Both the position numbers and the translations under genes were made by a program. The notes below the pieces were generated by a model that was given only the letters and a program-made list of their open reading frames with translations, did not search any database and was not told the DNA's origin. Shown here piece by piece: positions 50,912-57,786 of a DNA stretch of 57,786 nt (position 1 is its first letter; each line of letters starts with the position of its first letter). The stretch is from Sphingomonas sp. (GTDB lineage: Bacteria; Pseudomonadota; Alphaproteobacteria; Sphingomonadales; Sphingomonadaceae). The stretch lies in assembly GCF_025362505.1 (NCBI RefSeq), contig NZ_JANYGG010000044.1:1-57786 (forward strand). Reading direction: 5' to 3'.

Positions 50912-52273
50912 CTAGTGCATCAGCACCAATTCCTCCGACATCGTTGGGTGCAGCGCCACCGTCGCGTCGAAGTCGGCCTTCTTCAACCCGGCCTTGACAG
51001 CGATCGCCGCCGCCTGGAGGATTTCCGGCGAATCGGGCCCGATCATGTGGATGCCGATCACCCGCTCGGATGCCTCGTCGACGACCAGCTTGTAGAGCGA
51101 TCGCTCGTTGCGCCCCGCCATCACGTTCTTCATCGCGCGGAAGTCCGATGTGTAGACCTTGACCGTACCATATCGGTTGCGGGCATCGCTTTCGGTCAGC
51201 CCGACGCTGGCGATCGGCGGATGGCTGAACACCGCATGGGGCACGCAGTCGTAATCGACCTCGACCACTCCGCCCGACCCGAATTGCGTATCGGCGAATG
51301 CCTGACCCTCGCGGATCGCGACCGGGGTCAGCTGGATCCGGTCGGTCACGTCGCCGACCGCGAAGATGCTCGGGACGTTGGTCCGGTTGGCCTTGTCGAC
51401 CTTGACCTCGCCGCGGGTGCCGAGATCGACCCCGGCCTCCTCTAGCCCCAGCCCCTCGACATTCGGCTTGCGCCCGACCGCGAACAGCACCGCGTCGGCC
51501 TCGAGGTCGTCGCACCCGTCCAACGCGAGGTGCAGCATGCCGTCCTCGCGCTTGTCGATCCTGCTGAAGCTCGCATTGAACTTGAAGTCGATGCCCTTGG
51601 CCAACGAGATCTGCAGCAGCCGGTCGCGCATCGACTCGTCATAGCCGCGCAGGATCGTGTCCGAACGATTGACCAGCGTCACGTGCGAACCGAACTGGTG
51701 GAAAATCCCCGCAAACTCATTGGCGATGTAGCCGCCGCCGACGATCACGATCCGCTTCGGCAGCCGCTCGAGGTGAAACACCTCGTTGGACGTAATCGCA
51801 TGCTCGATGCCCTCGACGTCCGGAAGAAACGGCCGCGCCCCGGTCGCGATCAATATCTTGGCCGCGCTCACCGTCCGCCCCGAAGCCAGCCGCACCAGGT
51901 TCGGCCCGACGATCGTCGCCCGCTCAAGGAACGTCTCGACCTTGTTGCTCGCCAGCGTCTGGCCGTACAGCCCCTCGAGCCGTTTGACCTCGGCCTGCAC
52001 ATGGTCGCGCAGCACCGGCCAGTCGAACCGTTTGACCGGCACGTCCCAGCCGAACATTGCCGCGTCGTTCAAATCCTCGGCAAAGTGCGCGCCATAGACC
52101 AGTAATTTTTTCGGCACGCAGCCACGGATGACGCAGGTCCCGCCGACCCGATATTCCTCGGCGACCGCCACCCTCGCGCCATGCCCCGCCGCGATCCGCG
52201 ACGCGCGCACCCCGCCCGATCCGGCGCCAATGACGAACAGGTCATAGTCATAATCGCTCGCGACTTCACTCAC
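50912..52273 (-). CDS. gor: Glutathione-disulfide reductase
   Basis: 453 aa. It reduces GSSG with NADPH in the cytosol. FAD motif IGAGSGGVRASRIAA, redox-active pair in GGTCVIRGCVPKK (residues ~44-56), NADPH-binding VIVGGGYIANEFA, second FAD motif IFAVGDVTDR and the dimer-interface catalytic His in ALHPTMSEE. The ATG overlaps the pgi stop (ATGA), so the two form an operon; glucose-6-phosphate supply and NADPH-dependent redox control are a sensible pairing. Confidence 0.95.
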   Translation of the reverse strand: MSEVASDYDYDLFVIGAGSGGVRASRIAAGHGARVAVAEEYRVGGTCVIRGCVPKKLLVYGAHFAEDLNDAAMFGWDVPVKRFDWPVLRDHVQAEVKRLEGLYGQTLASNKVETFLERATIVGPNLVRLASGRTVSAAKILIATGARPFLPDVEGIEHAITSNEVFHLERLPKRIVIVGGGYIANEFAGIFHQFGSHVTLVNRSDTILRGYDESMRDRLLQISLAKGIDFKFNASFSRIDKREDGMLHLALDGCDDLEADAVLFAVGRKPNVEGLGLEEAGVDLGTRGEVKVDKANRTNVPSIFAVGDVTDRIQLTPVAIREGQAFADTQFGSGGVVEVDYDCVPHAVFSHPPIASVGLTESDARNRYGTVKVYTSDFRAMKNVMAGRNERSLYKLVVDEASERVIGIHMIGPDSPEILQAAAIAVKAGLKKADFDATVALHPTMSEELVLMH

Positions 52274-53769
52274 AGTCCGGCCCTTTCGATCAGTGCGCGG
52301 GTCGACGGATCGAACCGCTTGCGTGTCGCGGGATCATCGATCGCGCGCGCCATCTGCTTGCCCAGTTCGACCCCGAACTGGTCGAACGGATTAATCCCGA
52401 GCAGCACCGCATTGGCGAACGTCCGATGCTCGTAGAACGCCAGCAGCGCGCCCAGGGTCCTGGGATCGAGCCGGTCGAGCAGGATCGCCGATGACGGCCG
52501 GTTCCCCGGATAAGCCTTTGCGCCGTCGTCACTTTCGCGCCCGGTCATCAGCGCCGCCCCTTGCGCGAAGGCATTGAGCAGCAATTGCCGGTGATGCGTG
52601 TCGTCCTGTCCGTCTTCCTGCTCGATCACCGCGACAAACTCGACCGGTACGACCCCGGTCCCCTGATGGAGCAGCTGGAACACCGCGTGCTGCGCATCGG
52701 TCCCGACCCCACCCCATGTAACCGGAGCGGTTTTTCGTCCGACCGGCGCACCCTCGGTGCCGACTGACTTTCCGTTCGACTCCATCTCGAGCTGCTGCAA
52801 GTAGGACGGCAGCAACCGCAGCCGCTCGTCATAGGCGAATACCGCCCGCGTCGCGCACCCCAGCACCTGCGTCGCGGTCAGATCCGCGAACGCCGCCATC
52901 AGCGGTGCATTGGCCTGCCCCTCGCTAAACCGGAAATGCCGGTCGATCTCCGCCGCGCCCTCGAGCAATTCCTCGAATGCCGGCCAGCCGAGCGCCAGCG
53001 CGACCGAAAATCCGACCGTCGACCACAGCGAATAGCGCCCCCCGACGGTTTCGCCGAATGGCAGGATCCGCGTGCTGTCGATGCCATACTCGATCGCCGC
53101 CTCGGGCGCCGCGGTGATCGCGATCACCCGCCCGAACGCATCCCCGACGCCATGATCCTCGAGCCACGCCAGCGCCGCATTGAGGTTGGTCAGCGTCTCG
53201 GTCGTGGTGAACGTCTTCGACACCACGGCAACCAATGTGGTTGCCGGATCGAGCCCTGACACCGCATCCTCGAACGCCTGCCCGTCGATGTTCGACAGGA
53301 CCCGCACGTCATAGCGCGTTCCGTCATGGCCGAGCGCATCGATCACCAGATCGGGCCCCAGCGCCGACCCGCCGATGCCGATATGCAGCACGCCGGTGAC
53401 ATCGCCGAACGCCTCGGCCTCGATCGCGTCGACCAGCGCGCGCATCCTCAAGTGCCCGGCGGCGGCGAGGTCATTATGCTCGGCCGATCCCGACCCGCGT
53501 TCGGCGACATGGGTCGCGGCGCGCCCTTCGCTCGTATTGACAACCGCGCCGGTGAACAGCGCCTCGCGCTTCGCCGCAAACCCTTGCGCCTCGGCCAGCG
53601 CCTCGAACGCCGCGACCAATCGCTCGTCGAGATGGGTCTTCGACCAGTCGAAATACATCCCGCCCAGCGCCAGCGACATCGTTGCCAGCCGCTCCGAATT
53701 CTCCGCGAACAACTCAGTCAGGCGCTTGGGCGAATGGCCGTCGATCGCGGCCCACGGGTCTTTGGTCAT
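52270..53769 (-). CDS. pgi: Glucose-6-phosphate isomerase
   Basis: 499 aa. It interconverts glucose-6-phosphate and fructose-6-phosphate. Substrate-phosphate loop VSKTFTTTET, signature IGIGGSALGPDLVIDAL (residues ~120-136), base glutamate in EMESNGKSV, and C-terminal INPFDQFGVELGK with the catalytic lysine. The usual proteobacterial PGI is ~500-550 aa, so this is complete. Divergent from lepB. Confidence 0.96.
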   Translation of the reverse strand: MTKDPWAAIDGHSPKRLTELFAENSERLATMSLALGGMYFDWSKTHLDERLVAAFEALAEAQGFAAKREALFTGAVVNTSEGRAATHVAERGSGSAEHNDLAAAGHLRMRALVDAIEAEAFGDVTGVLHIGIGGSALGPDLVIDALGHDGTRYDVRVLSNIDGQAFEDAVSGLDPATTLVAVVSKTFTTTETLTNLNAALAWLEDHGVGDAFGRVIAITAAPEAAIEYGIDSTRILPFGETVGGRYSLWSTVGFSVALALGWPAFEELLEGAAEIDRHFRFSEGQANAPLMAAFADLTATQVLGCATRAVFAYDERLRLLPSYLQQLEMESNGKSVGTEGAPVGRKTAPVTWGGVGTDAQHAVFQLLHQGTGVVPVEFVAVIEQEDGQDDTHHRQLLLNAFAQGAALMTGRESDDGAKAYPGNRPSSAILLDRLDPRTLGALLAFYEHRTFANAVLLGINPFDQFGVELGKQMARAIDDPATRKRFDPSTRALIERAGL

Positions 53770-53847
53770 GCCCTGTCACCTAGTGACGCCGGACCGCGAT
53801 TGCCACCCCGACTTGACCTTCGCCGGCTTCACCGCAAGGTGCGTCGC

Positions 53848-54678
53848 ATGACATCGCGCTCCCGCACCCAGCTTCGTCGGTCCGCCTCGCACAAGCAGGG
53901 CTCGACTCTCGGCTTCCTGCTGAAACTCGCCCTTTTCGCGTGGATCCTGCGCAGCCTGATTGTCGCGCCGTTTTCCATCCCCTCGGGCTCGATGCTCCCG
54001 ACGATGGCGATCGGCGATTATCTGTTCGTCTCGAAATGGCCCTACGGCTATTCGCGCTTCAGCTTTCCGTGGAACGTCCCCTCCTTCGACGGCCGTGTCC
54101 TCGCCCATTATCCGGCGCGCGGCGACATCGCAGTGTTCAAGCCGCCCGGCGAGGAGAAGGTCGACTACGTCAAGCGCGTCATCGGCCTCCCCGGCGACAC
54201 GATCGAGGTCCGCAACGGCACCCTCATCCTCAACGGCACCGCGGTCCCCAAGGTCAGGCTCGGCGACTATGCCATGCCGGTCACCCCCAACAGCCCGTGC
54301 CGCACCGTCGGCAGGGTCCAGCCGCGCTTCGGCCAGGCGCCAGGCGGCGGCCAGTCCTGCCTTTACCCGGCGTTTCGCGAGACGCTCCCCGGCGGCAAGA
54401 CCTATACCGTGCTCGACCAGCTCGACTCGCCGCTCGCCGACCATTTCGGCCCGGTCAAAGTCCCCGCCGGCACGGTGTTCATGATGGGCGACAACCGCGA
54501 CGACAGCGAAGACAGCCGCTTCACCGTCGCCGAGGGCGGGGTCGGCTTCGTGCCCCTCGACCATCTCGTCGGCCGCGCTGGCTATGCCTTCTGGTCGACC
54601 GACGGTCGCGCCGAATATCTCAAGCCGTGGACCTGGTTCACCGCGTTGCGCGCCAGCCGCTTGGGCACCGCCTACTGA
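53848..54678 (+). CDS. lepB: Signal peptidase I
   Basis: 276 aa from ATG 53848 with AAGGTG upstream; the longer open frame is antisense to pgi. A single N-terminal membrane helix (LKLALFAWILRSLIV) is followed by IPSGSMLPTMAIGDYL (catalytic Ser) and DYVKRVIGLPGDTIEV (catalytic Lys). Box E FMMGDNRDDSEDSR follows. An internal cysteine pair (SPCRTVG, QSCLYP) is typical of Gram-negative enzymes. It removes Sec/Tat signal peptides in the periplasmic face of the membrane. First gene of lepB-rnc-era. Confidence 0.96.
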   Translation: MTSRSRTQLRRSASHKQGSTLGFLLKLALFAWILRSLIVAPFSIPSGSMLPTMAIGDYLFVSKWPYGYSRFSFPWNVPSFDGRVLAHYPARGDIAVFKPPGEEKVDYVKRVIGLPGDTIEVRNGTLILNGTAVPKVRLGDYAMPVTPNSPCRTVGRVQPRFGQAPGGGQSCLYPAFRETLPGGKTYTVLDQLDSPLADHFGPVKVPAGTVFMMGDNRDDSEDSRFTVAEGGVGFVPLDHLVGRAGYAFWSTDGRAEYLKPWTWFTALRASRLGTAY

Positions 54679-55418
54679 TGGCCGATCTCGCCGCGTTTCT
54701 CGTCACCGTGCTGGGCCAGCCGCCGCACGACCCGGCACTCTTCACCCGCGCCATGACACACGGGAGCATGTCGGGGGGCAGCGCGTCGGGGGGCAGCGCG
54801 TCGGCGGCCAGCACGTCGGCGGCCAGCATGGGCAGCGGTGGCGGCGAAACCTATGAACGGCTGGAATTCCTCGGCGACCGGGTCCTCGGACTCGCCATCG
54901 CGCGCTGGCTGTACGAGCGCTTCCCGGCAGAGCCCGAGGGGAAATTATCGCGCCGCTACAATGTCCTCGTGGCGCGCGAGACGTGCGGCGAGGTCGGCCG
55001 CACCCTCGGCCTGCCCGCCCACATCCGGCTTGGCAAGCAGGCCCGCGACGACCGCGCCAACATGAGCGACAATGTCATCGGCGACGTCGTCGAGGCGCTG
55101 CTCGGCGCGCTCTACCTCGACCAGGGGATCGATGCCGCGACCGCCTTCGTCCGCCAGCATTGGGCGCCGTACCTCGACGGCCAGCAGGGCGCCCCGGTTC
55201 ACCCCAAGTCGGGCTTGCAGGAAATCGCCGCCGCGCGCGGCCTCGGTACCCCGGCCTATGAGCTCATGACCCGCTCCGGCGCGCACCACGCCCCGACCTT
55301 TCGTGTGCGCGTCACCGTCGCGCGCGGTGGCGAGGCCGAGGCCGAGGGCACCAGCAAGCAGGAAGCCGAAACTGCGGCGGCGGCAGCGCTGCTGGAGAAG
55401 CTGGCCAAGCCCCGCTGA
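54678..55418 (+). CDS. rnc: Ribonuclease III with an in-frame Ser/Gly/Ala repeat insertion
   Basis: 246 aa; ATG shares one base with the lepB stop. It cuts double-stranded RNA in rRNA and mRNA processing. The catalytic domain has FTRAMTHGS, then YERLEFLGDRVLGL (metal-binding Glu/Asp) and MSDNVIGDVVEALLGALYLD (second acidic pair). The C-terminal dsRNA-binding domain starts HPKSGLQEIAA and ends TSKQEAETAAAAALLE. Between THGS and YERLEF there is an extra ~25-residue low-complexity loop built from 15-bp tandem repeats, where most RNase III proteins have only a few residues. Confidence 0.95.
   Translation: MADLAAFLVTVLGQPPHDPALFTRAMTHGSMSGGSASGGSASAASTSAASMGSGGGETYERLEFLGDRVLGLAIARWLYERFPAEPEGKLSRRYNVLVARETCGEVGRTLGLPAHIRLGKQARDDRANMSDNVIGDVVEALLGALYLDQGIDAATAFVRQHWAPYLDGQQGAPVHPKSGLQEIAAARGLGTPAYELMTRSGAHHAPTFRVRVTVARGGEAEAEGTSKQEAETAAAAALLEKLAKPR
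54765..54824 (+). repeat. Four 15-bp tandem repeats inside rnc
   Basis: Units AGCATGTCGGGGGGC, AGCGCGTCGGGGGGC, AGCGCGTCGGCGGCC and AGCACGTCGGCGGCC follow each other exactly in frame, encoding SMSGG, SASGG, SASAA and STSAA; a partial fifth unit (AGCATG) follows. Confidence 0.95.
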
Positions 55419-55419
55419 C

Positions 55420-55504
55420 CGTCGTTGCGAGGAGCCGCAGGCGACGAAGCAACCCACGTCTCGCCACCCGAAAGCTGGATTTCTTCGCTCCGCTCGCAAT
55501 GACG
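55420..55504. repeat. Dispersed palindromic repeat, copy 2
   Basis: It starts CGTCGTTGCGAGGAGCCGC and ends CCGCTCGCAATGACG, with GCGACGAAGCAACCC on the left and CTGGATTTCTTCGC on the right arm. The ends match the repeat at 23035-23105, but the left arm here has an insertion and the loop is longer. It lies between rnc and era. Confidence 0.75.
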
Positions 55505-55548
55505 AGCAACCTTGTCCCGCCGCGCGCATGATCCTACCGCCTCCCGCA

Positions 55549-56451
55549 ATGACTCACCCCACCCAACGCTGCGGCCTCGTTGCCGTCCTCGGCGCGCCCA
55601 ACGCCGGCAAGTCGACCCTCGTCAACGCGCTCGTCGGCGAGAAGGTCGCGATCGTCAGCCCCAAGGCGCAGACCACCCGCGCCCGGCTGATGGGCATCGC
55701 CATCGCCGATGACGCCCAGCTGATCCTCGTCGACACCCCGGGCATCTTCGAACCCCACCGCCGGCTCGACCGGGCGATGGTCGCCGCCGCGTGGGAAGGC
55801 GCCGAATCCGCCGACCGCACCCTGCTCGTGGTCGACGCCGCGGCCAAGGTCGGCGCGCGCGTCGAGACCATTCTCGCCGGGATCGAGGGCCGCCCCGAAC
55901 CGCTGATCCTCGTCCTCAACAAGGCCGACATCGCGAAAAAGGACGACCTCCTCGTCCTCGCCCAGTCGCTCTCGCTCCGCCTCAACCCCGAAGCGGTGTT
56001 CATGATCTCCGCGAGCACCGGCGACGGCGTGGCCGACCTCAAAGCCTACCTCGCTTCGGCCATGCCCGCGGGCCCGTGGCAGTTCCCCGCCGACCAGCTC
56101 TCCGACGCGACCGACCGCATGGTCGCGGCCGAGATTACCCGCGAGCAGCTCTACCTCCAGCTTCATGCCGAGCTCCCCTACGCCAGCGCGGTCGAGACCG
56201 AGAAATGGGAGGACCGCCGCGACGGATCGACCGTCATCCACCAGCAGATCCTGGTCGAGCGCGACAGCCAGAAGGCGATCGTCGTCGGCAAGGGCGGCGC
56301 GCAACTCAAGAAGATCGGCCAGACCGCGCGCGAGGCGATCGCCGACCACCTCGGCCGCAAGGTCCACCTCTTCCTCCACGTCAAGGTCAACCCCAAGTGG
56401 GACGAGGACCGCAGCCTCTACAAGGACATCGGGCTAGAGTGGAGCGAGTAG
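55549..56451 (+). CDS. era: GTPase Era
   Basis: 300 aa. Ribosome-assembly GTPase that binds the 3' end of 16S rRNA. G1 GAPNAGKST, G3 DTPGIFEP, G4 NKADIA and G5 SASTGDG. The C-terminal KH domain carries AIVVGKGGAQLKKIG and LFLHVKVNPKWDED. ATG 55549 gives the normal N-terminus; an ATG 21 bp earlier is possible. It follows rnc with a palindromic repeat between, and its last 18 bp overlap the 3' end of the convergent sirtuin pseudogene. Confidence 0.96.
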   Translation: MTHPTQRCGLVAVLGAPNAGKSTLVNALVGEKVAIVSPKAQTTRARLMGIAIADDAQLILVDTPGIFEPHRRLDRAMVAAAWEGAESADRTLLVVDAAAKVGARVETILAGIEGRPEPLILVLNKADIAKKDDLLVLAQSLSLRLNPEAVFMISASTGDGVADLKAYLASAMPAGPWQFPADQLSDATDRMVAAEITREQLYLQLHAELPYASAVETEKWEDRRDGSTVIHQQILVERDSQKAIVVGKGGAQLKKIGQTAREAIADHLGRKVHLFLHVKVNPKWDEDRSLYKDIGLEWSE

Positions 56452-57141
56452 CTCCCCCACCAACCGCGGCACCTCGACCCCCGCGCGCCCGATCCGCACC
56501 TCGTCGAACATCACGCTCCCAAGGCTCGGCGCAAGGTTGATCTCGACCGTTCGCGCCCCGCAATATTTGGCGGTCTGGACATAGCCCGCGGCGGGATAGA
56601 CCGCCCCCGACGTGCCGATCGACACGAACAGGTCGCACGACCGCAGCGCCGTCTCGATCCGCTCCATCTCGTAAGGCATCTCCCCGAACCAGACGATGTC
56701 CGGCCGGACCGCGCCCGCTGCATCGCAGGCGGGACACACCGCCTCCTCCCCCATCGGCGCGGCCCACCCGAACCGCCCGTCGCAGGCCAGACACCAGCCG
56801 CGCAGCAACTTACCATGCATATGCACCAGCCTCTTCGCCCCAGCCCGCTCGTGCAGATCATCGACATTCTGCGTGACGATCAGCAGCTCCCCCGGCCATG
56901 TCGCATCCAACCGCGCCAGCGCCTCATGCGCCGCATTGGGCACCACCTCGCCCAACCGCGCCCGCCGCGCGTCTTAGAAAGCATGGACCAGCCCCGGATC
57001 GGCCGCGAACCCCGCGGGCGTCGCAACCTCCTCGACCCGGTGTCCTTCCCACAAGCCATCCTCGGCGCGAAACGTCGCCAGCCCGCTCTCGGCCGAAATC
57101 CCCGCCCCGGTCAGGATCACGATATTGCGCACCTCAGCCAT
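56434..57141 (-). pseudogene. cobB: NAD-dependent protein deacylase (sirtuin, CobB-like) with an internal stop
   Basis: The frame runs from ATG 57141 for 236 codons. Codons 1-55 read as a normal sirtuin start: [39 protein letters not shown]. Codon 56 is TAA (56974-56976). The rest continues in the same frame: DARRARLGEVVPNAAHEAL, VTQNVDDLHERAG, VHMHGKLL (catalytic His) and two CxxC zinc pairs (WCLACDG, VCPACDA), then FGEMPYEM and GTSGAVYPAAG. Relatives usually have FYDARR at this point, so a Tyr codon (TAC/TAT) changed to TAA. No frameshift is needed. Either a recent nonsense mutation or a base-call error. Confidence 0.85.
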
Positions 57142-57304
57142 CGCCGCCGCTTACCCGAGATCGCCGCCGAACAATCGCAATTTTTGACGGAAGGGCGCCG
57201 GGGGATTCTGGGGATCCCCGGACCCGTCACGCCGAGCTGCGCGCCACGGTGCCGGAATGTCTGCAATTGGTGGGAAGCAGACATCCCTGCACTTCCCTGC
57301 ATCG
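57142..57304. other. Intergenic region between sirtuin pseudogene and truncated gene
   Basis: No gene, RNA or repeat recognised, apart from a small GGGGATCCCC palindrome near 57212. Confidence 0.4.
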
Positions 57305-57665
57305 TTACTTGGGTTGGCCCCCAAGCCCGCTGTTACCCCTCAAGACCTTGAGAGCCTCAGAGCGTGGCGTGTTGATGGGTAAGCAAACTGCGTGCGGCAA
57401 CGCGTAGCCCTCCAGCATTTGTCTGGGAGCAAAATCACCCAACCCCAGCGCTTTTGCTCTCTGAAAGGCAATCGTCGCGTCGACGCTTGTCTCCCAAAGC
57501 TGCAGTCGTGCCGCTTGGAGTGCTGTACTGAAGTGGACTCGCCCGGCTGAGCCAAGCGGTCCGCTCCAGCTCTCCAGGCCCCTCAATTGAGCCCAGGCAT
57601 CTTGCTCTCGCTCTTCCGCGTCCCCAAACTGTTTGATGGTGACGTAAGAGGTGGCTCGGCAAATC
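57305..57665 (-). CDS. Hypothetical protein, 5' end removed by the IS3 element
   Basis: On the minus strand an open frame continues from the IS boundary to a stop at 57305, about 120 codons: RATSYVTIKQFGDAEE ... DAWAQLRGLESW ... LQLWETSVDATIAFQRAKA ... GDFAPRQMLEGYALPH. A TTG at 57586 could act as start but the frame extends without a stop to the IS edge. I recognise no family. GC and codon use are lower than in the neighbouring era/rnc genes, consistent with recently acquired DNA. Confidence 0.4.
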
Positions 57666-57786
57666 TGGACAGTGCGTTAAGTGGAGTTTCTGCCTGAAGG
57701 TGGCCAGGATGGCTGTCGAACAGGAGAGATGATGACGAAGCGAACGCGCCGGAACCACAGTCCGGCATTCAAGGCGAAGGTGGCTT
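57666..57786 (+). mobile_element. IS3-family insertion sequence, left end (cut by window edge)
   Basis: A probable terminal repeat begins near TGGACAGTGCGTTAAGTGG, 60 bp ahead of the transposase gene. The right boundary is outside the window. Confidence 0.65.
57729..57786 (+). CDS. IS3-family transposase OrfA, N-terminal fragment
   Basis: The first ~19 codons (MMTKRTRRNHSPAFKAKVA) match the start of IS3-type OrfA, the helix-turn-helix subunit that is joined to OrfB by frameshifting. CAGGAGAG precedes two successive ATGs at 57729 and 57732. The gene runs off the window. Confidence 0.8.
   Translation, partial: MMTKRTRRNHSPAFKAKVA

Overview
The window is a high-GC alphaproteobacterial chromosome segment, most likely from the order Sphingomonadales. 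The evidence is a Rhodobacter-type gene transfer agent (GTA) cluster ending in a DUF2793 gene, an Alphaproteobacteria-style cmk/rpsA/ihfB block, a lepB-rnc-era operon, a FYDLN_acid (TIGR02300) gene and the overall protein flavour. Both edges cut insertion sequences: the 3' end of an IS630-type transposase at the left and the 5' end of an IS3-type orfA at the right. The piece may therefore be a contig bounded by repeats.

Layout. (1) 1-6.5 kb: IS630 remnant, tRNA-Leu, then a minus-strand series cmk > bioF > bioD > bioA > rpsA > ihfB. The biotin genes sit between the usually adjacent cmk and rpsA. (2) 6.5-11.5 kb: FYDLN_acid gene, tRNA-Ala, then a low-GC block of three photolyase/cryptochrome-family genes plus a DUF2256 zinc-ribbon gene. 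One of the three appears to carry its two domains in reversed order. (3) 11.7-17.7 kb: a signalling cluster of a PP2C phosphatase, a membrane-anchored Ser/Thr kinase, a SLOG-like protein with four predicted membrane segments, and a TIR-FHA protein. A K+ channel and a polytopic membrane protein follow. (4) 20.4-24.6 kb: Flp pilin, RNase R and a secreted M28 peptidase. (5) 24.8-31.2 kb: a plus-strand operon of an acylating-type aldehyde dehydrogenase, a RidA-like protein, an isobutyryl-CoA dehydrogenase-like enzyme, a PHA synthase, a 3-hydroxyisobutyryl-CoA hydrolase-like enzyme and an enoyl-CoA hydratase. It looks like valine/branched-chain acyl-CoA breakdown with a polyester synthase embedded. 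(6) 31.4-32.6 kb: an OmpA-family porin with a polyproline hinge. (7) 32.7-50.5 kb: the GTA cluster, transcribed on the minus strand from terminase at the right to tail/host-specificity genes at the left. A tailspike-like module is inserted between the capsid and the head-tail connector genes. (8) 50.9-57.1 kb: gor and pgi (minus), lepB-rnc-era (plus), and a sirtuin gene broken by one in-frame stop. The right end has a gene fragment cut by the IS3 element.

The best candidate for an undescribed system is region 3. The kinase and phosphatase could set the phosphorylation state read by the FHA domain of the TIR protein. The TIR domain keeps the glutamate expected for NAD cleavage. The SLOG-like membrane protein is a plausible sensor/effector for a nucleotide signal, a logic reminiscent of Thoeris but with added phospho-control. 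This is inference from domain content and adjacency. Second-rank points are the photolyase block, the tailspike module inside the GTA, the repeat insertion in RNase III and the broken sirtuin.
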